Shown here piece after piece: positions 17,761 through 27,645 of a stretch of DNA of 35,734 bases. Both the position numbers and the translations under genes were made by a program. The stretch spans positions 1-35,734 of the forward strand of contig JAFGQW010000227.1 in assembly GCA_016935485.1 (NCBI GenBank). Reading direction: 5' to 3'. Source of the stretch: Planctomycetota bacterium (GTDB taxonomy: Bacteria; Planctomycetota; JAFGQW01). The number at the start of each line of letters is the position of its first letter. Positions within the stretch are counted from its first letter, which is position 1. A model generated the notes under the pieces. That model made no database searches and was not told the DNA's origin. It saw only the letters and a list, made by a program, of their open reading frames with translations.

Positions 17761-18164
17761 CCTCGATCACCGTCGAGTACACGGGCGACTTTCACTGCCG
17801 GGCAGTCCATGGCCCCTCGCGCTCGGAGCTTCTCACCGACCTTCCCGTGGACAACGGCGGCCAGGGCGATTACTTTTCCCCGACCGACCTGATTCCCACC
17901 GCGCTCGCGACCTGCATCCTCACCATCATGGCCAAGGTCGGCGACCGCTTCGGCGTGCCGCTCGAGGGCGCGCGCTGCGAGGTGAAGAAGGTGATGGTGT
18001 CCGACCCGGAGCGCCGCATCGGCACGATCCGGACCGTGGTGCGGCTGCCGGCCGCCCTCACCGACAAGCAGCGGACCGTGCTCGAGCGCGCGGCGCTCAC
18101 CTGCCCCGTCCACCGCTCGCTCAGCGACAGGGTCGAGCTTCCCATCGAATTCCGCTACGAGTGA
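17757..18164 (+). CDS. OsmC/Ohr-family protein
   Basis: A 135-residue protein with the OsmC fold. The two conserved cysteines are visible: Cys53 in ALATCILTIM and Cys116 in LTCPVHRSL. The segment FSPTDLIPTAL is the usual lead into the first of them. Family members reduce organic hydroperoxides through this cysteine pair, generally in the cytoplasm. This one is nearer the YhfA/OsmC-like group than classical Ohr, judged by the CPVHRSL motif. It overlaps rsmD by 4 bp, and the next gene follows after 14 bp, so it sits inside an operon with two RNA-modification genes. The physiological link is not evident. Confidence 0.9.
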   Translation: MTSITVEYTGDFHCRAVHGPSRSELLTDLPVDNGGQGDYFSPTDLIPTALATCILTIMAKVGDRFGVPLEGARCEVKKVMVSDPERRIGTIRTVVRLPAALTDKQRTVLERAALTCPVHRSLSDRVELPIEFRYE

Positions 18165-18165
18165 C

Positions 18166-18173
18166 AAGGAGGT
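18166..18173 (+). promoter_or_regulatory. Consensus Shine-Dalgarno AAGGAGGT
   Basis: A full match to the anti-Shine-Dalgarno complement, 5 nt before the GTG at 18179. It settles the GTG start of the following gene, whose frame is open far upstream. Confidence 0.8.
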
Positions 18174-18178
18174 GTGCC

Positions 18179-18832
18179 GTGGCGCGCAGCGTGATTCTCG
18201 TGGCCGCAGCGCTCGGCCTTCTCGCGGTTGCCGGACCCGGGTTCGGCCAGCCCAAGAAGGAGGAGCCGAAGACGAAGAAGCAATTCCATGACGTCCTCCA
18301 CTTCGAGTATCCGGCGGACGCCGGCTGGCGCGACCTCGGTCAGCTCGGCCTCGGCATCCGGTTCCCGGACGAAGGCGTGGTGATCGTCATCCATCGCCAG
18401 TACTGGGAGACGCCGGGCGGACAGACGCGCGGCGTGATCGAGATCAACGGCCAGAAGGTGCCGCCGACCAACACCTCGCGGCTCGTCAAGGAGCTCCAGA
18501 AGCAGATGATCGGCGCGTGCAAGGAGGGCGCCGCCGTCGGCGGCACCCAGAAGTTCTCCTGCAAGGCGGGCAAGGGCGTCTACTGCGACGCCGTCGTCTG
18601 CGGCGGCAAGGAGCAGATCGGCATCAAGGAGATCGAGCTGTTCACCCGGGCCGCCGCCGGCGTGGACGCGACGCGCTCCTTCGACCCGCGCACGATCAAG
18701 ATGCACTACCGCCCGGCGCTGATCAAGGCCAAGGACGGCGTGCACTTCCTGACCATCCTGGCCACGGAGGGCGTGCTGAAGACGCGCCACAAGGAGATCA
18801 CGCACCTCTTGAAGAGCCTCACGCCGGAATGA
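18179..18832 (+). CDS. Conserved-looking secreted protein of unknown function
   Basis: A 217-residue protein from a GTG with a perfect Shine-Dalgarno. The N-terminus is a signal peptide ([20 protein letters not shown], then QPKKEE). A lysine-rich stretch follows, then an alpha/beta region with [21 protein letters not shown] near 41 and a four-cysteine part ([27 protein letters not shown]) around 112-141. The C-terminus ([18 protein letters not shown]) looks like the end of a PsbP/lipoprotein-like sandwich, as in proteins that estimate the effect of a small exported factor, but I cannot assign a family. It is locked between osmC-like (14 bp) and trmFO (4-bp ATGA overlap), so it is certainly translated. 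Confidence 0.8.
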   Translation: MARSVILVAAALGLLAVAGPGFGQPKKEEPKTKKQFHDVLHFEYPADAGWRDLGQLGLGIRFPDEGVVIVIHRQYWETPGGQTRGVIEINGQKVPPTNTSRLVKELQKQMIGACKEGAAVGGTQKFSCKAGKGVYCDAVVCGGKEQIGIKEIELFTRAAAGVDATRSFDPRTIKMHYRPALIKAKDGVHFLTILATEGVLKTRHKEITHLLKSLTPE

Positions 18833-20232
18833 CCGACGCCCGGAGCGCTGCCGCCTCCCTCGTGGCGCGACCGGCCGCGGCCGTCCACGTGCTCGGCGGC
18901 GGGCTGGCGGGCACCGAGGCCGCCTGGCAGGCCGCCCGGCACGGCGTGCGGGTCGTGCTCCACGAGATGCGCCCGGCCCAGCTCACCCCGGCCCACCGCA
19001 CCGGGCAGCTCGCCGAGCTCGTGTGCTCCAACTCGTTCGGCGCCCGCGCTCCCGACCGCGCCGCGGGGCTGCTGCAGGAGGAGCTCCGCCGGCTCGGCTC
19101 GCTCGTGATCCGCAAGGCCGACGAGCACGCCGTGCCCGCCGGCGGGGCGCTCGCCGTGGACCGGCTCCGCTTCGCCGAGGATCTGACCGGCGCAGTGGCC
19201 GGCCATCCCGAGATCGAGCTCCGGCGCGAGGAAGTGCGCGACCTGCCCGAGCGCGGCCCGGCGGTGATCGCCACCGGCCCGCTCACCGCCGCTGGGCTCG
19301 CCGCAAGCCTGCAGCGCTTCACCGGGCTCGAGTACCTGAGCTTCTTCGACGCCGCAAGCCCCATCGTCGAGGGTGATTCCCTCGACCACGGCCTGCTGTA
19401 TCGCGCCTCGCGCTACGACCGCGGCGAGGCCGCCTACCTCAACTCGCCGATGGACCGCGCGCAGTACCTCCGGTTCCGCGAGGCGCTGTGCGGAGCCGAG
19501 CAGGCCGAGCTCCATGCCTTCGAGCGCACCTCCGCCCGCTTCTTCGAGGCGTGCCTCCCGATCGAGGAGCTGGCGCGCCGGGGCGAGGACACGATGCGGT
19601 TCGGACCGCTGAAGCCCGTGGGACTCGAGCGGCCCGATCTCCGGGATGCGCGCGGCCGGGCGCTCCGGCCCTACGCCGTGGTGCAGCTTCGCGCCGAGGA
19701 CCGCGAGGGCCGGCTCTTCAACCTGGTCGGGTTCCAGACCAACCTCCGGTGGAGCGAGCAGCAGCGGGTCTTCCGCATGATTCCCGGGCTGGAGCGCGCC
19801 GAGTTCGCGCGCCTGGGGGTGATGCACCGCAACACGTTTCTGAACGCGCCCGAGCTGCTCGCGCCCACGCTCCAGTTCCGCCGCCGGCCCGATCTGCTCG
19901 CGGCCGGGCAGCTCACCGGCACGGAGGGCTACGCCGCGGCGGTCGCGGGCGGCTGGCTCGCGGGAACCAACGCCGCCCGCCTGGCGCTGGGGCTCGAGCC
20001 CCTCGCGCTCCCGCCGGCCACTCTGTCCGGCGCGCTGCTCGCCTTCGTGAGCTCGGCCGCACCGCGGGACTTCCAGCCCATGCCGCCCAACCTGGGGCTG
20101 CTCCCCGCCCTCGAGCGGCCCCCACGGAACAAGCGCGAGCGACACGCCGCGCTCGGCGGGCGCGCGCTGGACGTGCTGGATCGGTGGCGTGCGGCGATCG
20201 GCAGGGGAAGTCGCGCGGATTCCGTCCTATAA
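18829..20232 (+). CDS. trmFO: FADH2/methylene-THF-dependent tRNA (uracil-54-C5)-methyltransferase TrmFO
   Basis: A 467-residue protein, slightly longer than the usual 435-450. The FAD-binding glycine motif is [12 protein letters not shown] (21-32). The family signature LHEMRP (44-49) is followed by LVCSNSFGA with the conserved Cys66. Further on are [42 protein letters not shown] (a second conserved Cys), [10 protein letters not shown] and [12 protein letters not shown]. It makes ribothymidine at position 54 of the tRNA T-loop, taking the methyl group from methylene-tetrahydrofolate. Its ATG overlaps the previous stop (ATGA), closing the rsmD operon, so two RNA methyltransferases are co-expressed. 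Confidence 0.95.
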   Translation: MTDARSAAASLVARPAAAVHVLGGGLAGTEAAWQAARHGVRVVLHEMRPAQLTPAHRTGQLAELVCSNSFGARAPDRAAGLLQEELRRLGSLVIRKADEHAVPAGGALAVDRLRFAEDLTGAVAGHPEIELRREEVRDLPERGPAVIATGPLTAAGLAASLQRFTGLEYLSFFDAASPIVEGDSLDHGLLYRASRYDRGEAAYLNSPMDRAQYLRFREALCGAEQAELHAFERTSARFFEACLPIEELARRGEDTMRFGPLKPVGLERPDLRDARGRALRPYAVVQLRAEDREGRLFNLVGFQTNLRWSEQQRVFRMIPGLERAEFARLGVMHRNTFLNAPELLAPTLQFRRRPDLLAAGQLTGTEGYAAAVAGGWLAGTNAARLALGLEPLALPPATLSGALLAFVSSAAPRDFQPMPPNLGLLPALERPPRNKRERHAALGGRALDVLDRWRAAIGRGSRADSVL

Positions 20233-20352
20233 GGACCTGCGCAGCAACGACTTCTCGTGTTTCGCGCGACGTTCCTGTTCAGTTTCCCGCACAGCCACCC
20301 CCGGCCCTCTCCCGGGCGGGGGTTACCGGAAGGGAAGAACGGCAAGGGAGCA

Positions 20353-22152
20353 ATGACCGAAAACCGCGAGCTGAAGGCCTGGGTCGAGGCGATCACGAAG
20401 CTCTGCAAGCCCGACCGGGTTCACTGGTGCGACGGCTCGAAAGCCGAGTTCGATGCGCTCATGCAGCGCATGGTGGACCAGGGGACCGCCCTGTGGCTCG
20501 ACCGGACGAAGCGGCCGAACAGCGTGCTGGTCTGCTCCAATCCCGCCGACGTGGCGCGGGTCGAGGACCGCACTTTCATCTGCTCCGCCGACCCGGAGGA
20601 TGCCGGTCCCACCAACAACTGGCGCGATCCCGCGGAGATGAAGGCCACGCTCACCCGGCACTACGACGGCTCGATGCGGGGTCGCACACTCTATGTGATC
20701 CCCTACAGCATGGGGCCGATCGGCTCGCCGATCGCCCAGATCGGCGTCCAGATCACCGACTCGCCCTACGTCGTCTGCAACATGGAGATCATGACGCGCG
20801 TGGGGACGCGGGTGCTGGAGGTCCTGGGGCGCGACGGCGCGTTCGTGAAGTGCCTGCACTCCGTGGGCGCTCCCCTCGGCCCGGGGCAGAAGGACGTGCC
20901 GTGGCCCTGCAACACGGAGCACCGCTACATCACGCACTTCCCGGAGACGCGTGAGATCTGGAGCTACGGCTCGGGCTACGGCGGCAACGCGCTGCTCGGC
21001 AAGAAGTGCTTCGCGCTCAGGATCGCCTCGGTGATGGCGCGGGACGAGGGCTGGATGGCGGAGCACATGCTGATCCTGAAGCTCACTGACCCCGACGGGC
21101 GCGCGACCTACGTGACCGGCGCGTTCCCGAGCGCCTGCGGCAAGACCAACCTCGCGATGATGGACCCCACGCTCGCCGGCTGGAAGGTGGAGACGATCGG
21201 CGACGACATCGCGTGGATGAAGTTCGGCGCGGACGGGCGCCTGTATGCGATCAATCCGGAGGCGGGCTTCTTCGGGGTGGCGCCGGGCACGAGCCTCCAC
21301 TCCAACCCAAACGCGATGCGGAGCTTTCGCGAGAACTCCATCTTCACCAACTGCGCGCTCACCGAGGACGGCGACGTGTGGTGGGAGCAGATGACCGACG
21401 AGCCGCCGGCGCGGCTCACCTCCTGGCTGGGCGAGCCGTGGACGCCCGGTTGCGGCAAGAAGTCCTCGCACCCGAATGCTCGTTTCACGGCGCCGGCGCG
21501 GCAGTGCCCGGTGATCGCGCCGGAGTGGGAGGACCCCCGCGGCGTGCCGATCAGCGCGATGCTGTTCGGCGGCCGGCGCGCCACGACGATCCCGCTCGTG
21601 AACGAGGCGCGCTCCTGGGAGCACGGGACGTTCCTCGGTGCCATCATGGGCTCGGAGAAGACCGCGGCTGCCACCGGAAAAGTGGGCGAGCTCCGGTTCG
21701 ATCCGATGGCGATGCTGCCGTTCTGCGGCTACCACATGGGCGACTACTGGGCCCACTGGCTGAAGATGGGCGAGACGGCTGGCGCGAAGCTGCCGCGGAT
21801 CTACTACGTGAACTGGTTCCGCAAGGGGGCCGACGGCCGCTTCCTCTGGCCGGGCTACGGCGAGAACAGCCGCGTGCTGAAGTGGATCGTGGAGCGCGTG
21901 CACGGGAAGGCCGAGGCGGTCGAGACGCCGATCGGCAACCTTCCCACGCCGGACGCGCTGGATCTCGCGGGCCTGAACCTGCCGGCGGCCGACGTGAAGA
22001 CGCTCCTCTCGGTCGACGTCGAGGGCTGGCGCAGCGATCTCCCGCGCATTCGCGAGCACCTCGCCCGGTTCGGCGACCGGCTCCCCCCTGCCATCGCCGC
22101 GGAGCTCAATCGGCTCGAGGCTCGCCTCGGGACCGCACACCCCCGAATCTGA
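20353..22152 (+). CDS. pckG: Phosphoenolpyruvate carboxykinase (GTP)
   Basis: A 599-residue protein, the normal length for the GTP-dependent enzyme. AAGGGAG lies 2 nt before the ATG. The P-loop is FPSACGKTN (258-266) with the hyper-reactive Cys262. Kinase motif 2 is [30 protein letters not shown] and [14 protein letters not shown] are substrate and metal-binding blocks, and [14 protein letters not shown] is the guanine-binding end. It converts oxaloacetate plus GTP to PEP, the entry to gluconeogenesis. It begins 120 bp after trmFO and has its own context. The TGA lies inside the first tandem terminator. A decayed copy of its last 89 bp is found at 32905-32993. Confidence 0.97.
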   Translation: MTENRELKAWVEAITKLCKPDRVHWCDGSKAEFDALMQRMVDQGTALWLDRTKRPNSVLVCSNPADVARVEDRTFICSADPEDAGPTNNWRDPAEMKATLTRHYDGSMRGRTLYVIPYSMGPIGSPIAQIGVQITDSPYVVCNMEIMTRVGTRVLEVLGRDGAFVKCLHSVGAPLGPGQKDVPWPCNTEHRYITHFPETREIWSYGSGYGGNALLGKKCFALRIASVMARDEGWMAEHMLILKLTDPDGRATYVTGAFPSACGKTNLAMMDPTLAGWKVETIGDDIAWMKFGADGRLYAINPEAGFFGVAPGTSLHSNPNAMRSFRENSIFTNCALTEDGDVWWEQMTDEPPARLTSWLGEPWTPGCGKKSSHPNARFTAPARQCPVIAPEWEDPRGVPISAMLFGGRRATTIPLVNEARSWEHGTFLGAIMGSEKTAAATGKVGELRFDPMAMLPFCGYHMGDYWAHWLKMGETAGAKLPRIYYVNWFRKGADGRFLWPGYGENSRVLKWIVERVHGKAEAVETPIGNLPTPDALDLAGLNLPAADVKTLLSVDVEGWRSDLPRIREHLARFGDRLPPAIAAELNRLEARLGTAHPRI

Positions 22153-22181
22153 AAAAAACGCCCCAGGGGCATTTTTTTCAG
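22149..22181. terminator. Intrinsic terminator, copy 1, overlapping the pckG stop
   Basis: A near-perfect 33-bp palindrome: A-tract, GCCC-CAG-GGGC core, T-tract. The only break in the arms is one C/A position. It would terminate transcription on both strands. The pckG TGA (22150-22152) is part of the left arm. Confidence 0.85.
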
Positions 22182-22195
22182 ATAGACCGGTGCAA

Positions 22196-22223
22196 CTGAA
22201 AAACGCCCCAGGGGCATTTTTCA
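22196..22223. terminator. Intrinsic terminator, copy 2
   Basis: It has the same CGCCCCAGGGGCA core as the first terminator, with a shorter A-tract and T-tract (5 each). It starts 47 bp after copy 1. Together they isolate pckG from the sigma factor gene, whose ATG is 55 bp beyond. Confidence 0.8.
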
Positions 22224-22277
22224 CGGCGGCCGTGCAGGCTTGCTCCGCCCCGCCCCGCTCCGTTACCATCGGGGCCC

Positions 22278-22961
22278 ATGGGGAACGCCGAATCGACCTG
22301 CTGGACGGTGATCCAGGCCGCCGCGTCCGGAGACCGCGCCGAGCGGGAAGAGTTCGCGCGCCGCTACGATCCGGTGATCCGGGAGGTGCTGCGCGCGCGG
22401 TGGGCAGGAACGCCGCGGGCCAGCGACGTCGACGACGCCGTGCAGGACGTCTTCCTCGAGTGCCTGAAGGACGGCGGGGCACTTGGCCGCGCGGACACGA
22501 GCCGGCCGGGCGGCTTCCGGCCGTACCTGCGCGGCGTCGTGCGAAACGTTGCGCTCCGCTACGAGGCGGCGAACGGCGCGCCGGGCGGCGACCCGGAGCC
22601 GGACGCTCCCGACGTCGATGCGGTGGTCACCTCGGAGCGCGGTCTCTCGCGGGCATTCGACCGGGCCTGGGCCCGCTACATCATGCGCGAGGCGGCCGGC
22701 GTCATGGCCCGCCGCGCGCGCTCCATGGGCCGGGACGCCGAGCGGCGCGTCGATCTCCTGCACTTCCGGTTCCACGAAGACCTGCCGATCCGGGACATCG
22801 CGGCCCGGTGGCAGGCCGACCCGGCCGTCCTCCACCACGAGTACGCCACGGCCCGCCGCGAGTTTCGCGAGGCGCTCACGGAAGTCGTCGCCTTCCACCA
22901 TCCGGGACCGCCGGTCGCCGTCGAGACCGAGTGCGCCGAGCTGCTCGGCCTGCTCAACTGA
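22278..22961 (+). CDS. ECF-type RNA polymerase sigma factor
   Basis: A 227-residue protein. The N-terminal half matches sigma region 2 (EEFARRYDPVIREVL, then DDAVQDVFLECL). An Asp/Pro linker follows, and a region-4-like helix-turn-helix lies in the second half (LPIRDIAARWQADPAVLHHEYATARREF). The ARWQxDPAVLHHEY form is typical of planctomycete ECF proteins encoded beside Ser/Thr kinases; such ECF-kinase groups are described for that phylum. The kinase gene follows after 112 bp, so the kinase probably controls this sigma factor, or both belong to one signalling path. No anti-sigma factor is present. A TTGCTC/TACCAT pair (22240-22269) would place the start site almost at the ATG, giving a short leader. 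Confidence 0.85.
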   Translation: MGNAESTCWTVIQAAASGDRAEREEFARRYDPVIREVLRARWAGTPRASDVDDAVQDVFLECLKDGGALGRADTSRPGGFRPYLRGVVRNVALRYEAANGAPGGDPEPDAPDVDAVVTSERGLSRAFDRAWARYIMREAAGVMARRARSMGRDAERRVDLLHFRFHEDLPIRDIAARWQADPAVLHHEYATARREFREALTEVVAFHHPGPPVAVETECAELLGLLN

Positions 22962-23073
22962 GGCCGCAGCGCGGCGGCGGGATGCCGCGGCAACACCGGG
23001 ATTTCTCTGCGAAAGGCGCCCGGTTCCTGAATAGCTGCGGGACTCGGCGCGTGCACGGTGAGGAACGAGACCC

Positions 23074-26000
23074 ATGGCGAGCGAACCGAAATCGAGCACG
23101 ATCGGGATCACCGAGGAGACCCTCGAGGCGGGGCTCCGGAACGCGTTCGGCCCCGATCCCGCGGACACCGAGCGAAGCAGCCACAGCGTGCTCGCGGCGC
23201 TCAAACGCTTCACCGGCCCGGTCTCGCCGCTTCGCCTGCGCGAGCTCCGCCGGGACCGCGCCGGCGCCGCGCCGGCGGCGTCCGCCGCGCCCGACCGGAT
23301 CGCCGGCGCCGAGCGCTACGAGATCCTCGGCGCCGTCGGCCACGGTGGGATGGGCGAGGTCCTGAAGGGCCGCGATCAGGACCTCGGCCGCGTCGTGGCG
23401 ATCAAGCTGCTGAGCGACTGCCACCGCGACAACCCGGCCATGGCGCGCCGCTTCGTCGCGGAGGCGCAGATCGGCGGCCAGCTCCAGCACCCGGGCATCG
23501 TCCCCGTGCACGAGCTCGGGCTCACGGCCGACGAGCGGCCGTACTTCACGATGCGGCTCGTCGAGGGGCGCACCCTCGCTGCGCTGCTCGACGAGCGGCC
23601 GGCCGCCTCGCACGCCCACCGCCGCTTCCTCGGCATCTATGGGAAGGTGCTCGAGGCGATGGCCTACGCGCACGCCCGCGGCGTGATCCACCGGGACTTG
23701 AAGCCCTCGAACATCATGGTGGGCGCCTTCGGCGAGGTGCAGGTGATGGACTGGGGGCTCTCGAAGGTGCTCCTCGAAGAGGACGGCGGCGCGGGCGGCA
23801 ATGGCGCCGCGGGCAGCGACGAAGCGATCCCCGCTCCGGCGCAAGCGCGCTCGACCGGCGACCGCTCCGAGACCGGCTCCGTGATGGGCACGCCCGCCTA
23901 CATGCCGCCCGAACAGGCGCGCGGCGAGGTCGAGAAGCTCGACGAGCGCTCCGACGTCTTCTCGCTCGGCGCGATCCTCTGCGAGATCCTCACCGGCGAG
24001 CCGCCCTACGCCGGCGACGATGCGGCGGCCATCCGCGCCGAGGCCCGCGCGGCCCGGCTCGATCGCGCCGCCGCCCGCCTCCGCGGCTCCGGCGCCGACC
24101 CCGAGCTGATCGCCATCGCACGCCGCTGCCTCGCGCCCGAGCGCGAGGCGCGCTACGGCGACGCCGGCAAGGTCGCCGCCGCCTTCTCGGCCCACCTCGC
24201 CTCCCTCGACGAGCGCGCGCGAGCCGCCGAGATCGCCGCAGCCGAAGCCCGCGTGAAGGCCGCCGAGGAGCGACGCGCCCGCCGCCTCACGCTGGCGCTC
24301 GCGGCCGCGATCCTGCTCGCCATCCTCGCCGCCGGCATCGCCTACCTCTGGCTCGACGCCTCCCGCCGTGAACGCGTGGCCCGCACGAGTCGCGCTGTGA
24401 CCTCCGCCATGCAGGAAGCCGCCGCACTCCGCGAGCGTGCGGAAGCCGCCACGTCCGGCCAGCTGTCGTTGTGGACGCAGGCGCGGGCTGCGGCCGAACG
24501 GGCGGTCGTGCTCGCCCGCGAGGCCGAGCTGGATCCGGAGACGCTGGCCTGGGCGGCGCGGCTCCATGACGAACTCGTAGCGGCGGAGGAGCAAGCGGGG
24601 CAGGCGGCCCAGCAAGCCGATCGCGACCGGCGGCTGGTCGAGCGGCTGGAGGAAATCCGCGCGCATGCGGCGGACGTGTGGCTCGACAAGGGCGACTTCG
24701 AGGCAGTCGTCGACACCGACTACGCGCGCGCGTTCGAGGCTCACGGCATCGACGTCGACGCCCTCGACACGGAAAACGCCGCCCGGCTCATCCGGGCAAG
24801 CACGATCGCCATGCCGCTCGTGGCCGCGCTGGACGACTGGGTCGGTGTGCGAAAGCGACGGGCGCAGCGAGCGACGCGCATTTCGGCCAGCGCGCCTGCC
24901 GCACCGGACTGGGAGCGCCTCCACGCCATCGCGCAGGCCGCCGATCCCGACGAAATCGGATCGAAAGTGCGCGAGGCCGGACACGCCAACGATCTGGCGC
25001 GCCTCCGGGAGCTCGCGGACCAGGCACCCATCGACTCCTGGCCGATCCCGACGCTCGAGCTGCTCGGGAACTCGCTCGGCACGGCCGGGGACGTGGAGCG
25101 CGCGGTCTCCTTTCTCACCGAAGTGCAGCGCACCCATCCGCGCGACTTCTGGGTGCAGTACGACCTCGGGATCTGGCTGGGGCGCACCCGGCCGCGCCGC
25201 ACCGAGGAGGCGGCGCGGTGCTTCACGGCCGCCGTGGCGATCCGCCCGAGGAGCGCGGCGGCGTGGACCAACCTCGGGGTCGCGTTGACGGAGCGGCGAG
25301 ATCTGCCGGGAGCACTCCGCGCCGAGAAGGAGGCGCTTCGCCTGAACCCCCAATCTCCGGCCGCGCACCAGACCCTGGGCAGCATCCTCGTCGAGCTCGG
25401 ACGCCCCGCCGAGGCAACCGCAGCGATCGAAGAAGCGCTGAGGATCCAGCCCGACCACGTCTCGAGCCACGCCGCCCTCGCGAACGCGCTCCGGGCATCG
25501 GGGAGGCTCGAAGACGCGCTCGTCTCCGCTCGGAAGGCGCTCGGGATGGACCCCGAACGCGCGGACTTACGCTACATGTGCGGCCGCGTGCTAGAGGACC
25601 TGGAGAAGCTCGACGACGCTCAGGCGGCCTATCGCAAAGCGATCGAGCTCGATCCGTACCTCGCCGATGCGCACGTTCATCTCGGGCTTACCCTCAAGAA
25701 GTCCGGCAGGCCCGACGCGGCCGTGGCCGAGTACGAGAAGGCGCTTCGCGTCGACCCCGAGCACCCCGTCGCCCACCTGAACCTCGGGGTGATCTTCGCC
25801 GATCGAGGCGACCTCGATCAGGCGGTCGTGGCATTTCGGCGCGCCATCCTCGCGCGGCCTGACTACGTCGACGCGCACAACGACCTCGGGGCGCTGCTCG
25901 CCCGGCGCGGAGACCTCGAGGGCGCGGCCGCCTCGTTCCGGCGCGCGCTCGAGCTCGAGCCGAACAACGTCAAGGCACTTCTTCTCCTGGGGCGGGTGCT

Positions 26001-27330
26001 CACCGAATCCGGCAAGCCCGGCGAGGCGGCCGAGTACGTCGAGAAGGCGCTCCGCATCCGTCCCGACGACTTCGAGGCGCTGACCTCCCTCGGCGCGATC
26101 TGGACCGATCATCTCGGCGACCGCGAGAAGGGGCTCGCGTACGTGCGGAAGGCGGCGAGCGTCAATCCGGAAAACGCGATCGCGCACTTCAACCTCGGCG
26201 TGACGCTTGCGCAGGAGGAACGGTATGCCAAGGCGATCGCCGAGTTCGAGGCCGCGATCGAGCGCGATCCACGATCCGTCGACGCCCTGGTGTACCTCGG
26301 TGACTGCCAGGAGTTGCTGCAGGACTGGCCGGCCGCGGCGGCCGCGTTCAAGCGAGCGCTCGAGATCCGCGCGGACCTCCCGGCCGCACAGAAGAGCCTC
26401 GGCAACGTGCTCCGCGCCATGGGTGACCGCGCCGGCGCGATCCGCGCCTTCGAGGCGGCAGCCAGGCTCGACCCGCGGGATGCGGCGGTCCGCGTCTCCC
26501 TCGCGCGCCTGGTGGCCGAGGAGGGCGACCTCGAACGCGCGATCACGATCGACCGCGAAGCGATCCGGATCCAGCCCGACTCGGCACAGGCCTGGTACGA
26601 CCTCGGTGTCGCGCTCACCAACGCCGGACAGTGTCCGGAGGCGGCCGATGCGTTTCGTGAGGCCGCTCGCCTCCGGTCTGACCTGCCGCAATTGCGGAGG
26701 GCCTACGGGGTGGCGCTCGGCATCTGCGGGAACGCGGCCGAAGCCGTCGAGGAGCTCAAGGCGGCGCTCGAGCTCGCCCCGGAATCCGAGGACATCCGTG
26801 ACCGACTCGAGGAGTTCCGCGCGCTTGCCACGCTGGAGGCGAAACTCCCGGCCATCCTCGACGGGACCGAGAGCGTCAGCGAGCCAGCGACTCTGCTGCG
26901 CCTTGCAAGCCTCTGCTCCTCGAAGAACCTCCACGCCGCCTCGGCTCGCTTCTGGAAAGCGGCCCTCGATGCGAATCCGCAGCTCGGCGAAGACGAGGGC
27001 CACCGCTACAATGCCGCCTGCGCCGCCGCGCTCGCCGGCTCCGGCCGGGGCGCCGACACCGCGACCCTCACCGCCGACGACCGCGCCCGCTGGCGCCTCC
27101 AGGCCATCGCCTGGCTCCACCTGAACCTCGCCGCCATCCAGCGCCGCCTCGCCGCCGGCGACGAGAACGACCCCGCCGCCCTCGCCCGAACGCTCGCCCA
27201 CTGGCTTCGCGATCCCGATCTCGCCGGCATCCGGGATCCGCACTACCTCGCGCTCTTGTCGGCCACCGAAGCGGCCGCCTGTGAATCCGTTTGGCAGGAG
27301 CACAACGACGTATGGACTTGCGCACAGTAG
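23074..27330 (+). CDS. Membrane Ser/Thr protein kinase with about 17 TPRs
   Basis: A 1418-residue protein with GAGGAACGAG before the ATG. Domains in order: a variable N-terminus; a PknB-like kinase domain (about 79-390) with the glycine loop [13 protein letters not shown], catalytic Lys in VAIKLL (about 111), HRDLKPSN (206-213), DWG in place of DFG (about 226), and activation segment [10 protein letters not shown] (about 272); a transmembrane helix ([22 protein letters not shown], about 407-428); a coiled-coil-like part; then about 17 TPRs (about 645-1250), for example [20 protein letters not shown]. The last 150 residues are helical without TPR signature. All catalytic residues are present. 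The TPRs would be outside if the kinase is cytoplasmic. It is paired with the upstream ECF factor. Confidence 0.95.
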   Translation: MASEPKSSTIGITEETLEAGLRNAFGPDPADTERSSHSVLAALKRFTGPVSPLRLRELRRDRAGAAPAASAAPDRIAGAERYEILGAVGHGGMGEVLKGRDQDLGRVVAIKLLSDCHRDNPAMARRFVAEAQIGGQLQHPGIVPVHELGLTADERPYFTMRLVEGRTLAALLDERPAASHAHRRFLGIYGKVLEAMAYAHARGVIHRDLKPSNIMVGAFGEVQVMDWGLSKVLLEEDGGAGGNGAAGSDEAIPAPAQARSTGDRSETGSVMGTPAYMPPEQARGEVEKLDERSDVFSLGAILCEILTGEPPYAGDDAAAIRAEARAARLDRAAARLRGSGADPELIAIARRCLAPEREARYGDAGKVAAAFSAHLASLDERARAAEIAAAEARVKAAEERRARRLTLALAAAILLAILAAGIAYLWLDASRRERVARTSRAVTSAMQEAAALRERAEAATSGQLSLWTQARAAAERAVVLAREAELDPETLAWAARLHDELVAAEEQAGQAAQQADRDRRLVERLEEIRAHAADVWLDKGDFEAVVDTDYARAFEAHGIDVDALDTENAARLIRASTIAMPLVAALDDWVGVRKRRAQRATRISASAPAAPDWERLHAIAQAADPDEIGSKVREAGHANDLARLRELADQAPIDSWPIPTLELLGNSLGTAGDVERAVSFLTEVQRTHPRDFWVQYDLGIWLGRTRPRRTEEAARCFTAAVAIRPRSAAAWTNLGVALTERRDLPGALRAEKEALRLNPQSPAAHQTLGSILVELGRPAEATAAIEEALRIQPDHVSSHAALANALRASGRLEDALVSARKALGMDPERADLRYMCGRVLEDLEKLDDAQAAYRKAIELDPYLADAHVHLGLTLKKSGRPDAAVAEYEKALRVDPEHPVAHLNLGVIFADRGDLDQAVVAFRRAILARPDYVDAHNDLGALLARRGDLEGAAASFRRALELEPNNVKALLLLGRVLTESGKPGEAAEYVEKALRIRPDDFEALTSLGAIWTDHLGDREKGLAYVRKAASVNPENAIAHFNLGVTLAQEERYAKAIAEFEAAIERDPRSVDALVYLGDCQELLQDWPAAAAAFKRALEIRADLPAAQKSLGNVLRAMGDRAGAIRAFEAAARLDPRDAAVRVSLARLVAEEGDLERAITIDREAIRIQPDSAQAWYDLGVALTNAGQCPEAADAFREAARLRSDLPQLRRAYGVALGICGNAAEAVEELKAALELAPESEDIRDRLEEFRALATLEAKLPAILDGTESVSEPATLLRLASLCSSKNLHAASARFWKAALDANPQLGEDEGHRYNAACAAALAGSGRGADTATLTADDRARWRLQAIAWLHLNLAAIQRRLAAGDENDPAALARTLAHWLRDPDLAGIRDPHYLALLSATEAAACESVWQEHNDVWTCAQ

Positions 27331-27645
27331 GACCCTGAAGGCCTGCCATCATGCGAGCACGATCAGCAACTCGAGCCACATCAGCAACCGACCTGCGATG
27401 TATCGTCTCGAGAACGGCAACCGGTGAGAATGAGCGTGGACAAGAATCCATCGCGAGCAGGGGGCGCGGCGGCCCGGCCGAGTTTCTCCAGGACCGGCTT
27501 GCATGGCAGTGCTCGATGACGTCCGCAGTCGCCCGTGTCCTCGCGGCGACCGCCTTTCTCGGCGCAGCGGTAACGCAGTCAATCCGGTCAGGCGCGCAGC
27601 CGGCCCATTCCACGAGAGGACAACCGGAAAGGATCGATACCGTCC
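27331..27645. other. Intergenic stretch, nothing recognised
   Basis: A 315-bp gap between the kinase gene and the beta-helix gene. An open frame from 27351 runs into the next gene in another frame and has no protein-like composition. No terminator or promoter stands out. Confidence 0.5.

Noticed and set aside
20323-22482. A 719-residue minus-strand ORF opposite pckG
   Set aside because: It is antisense to a fully recognised enzyme and has the Arg/His/Val-rich composition typical of GC-rich shadow frames.
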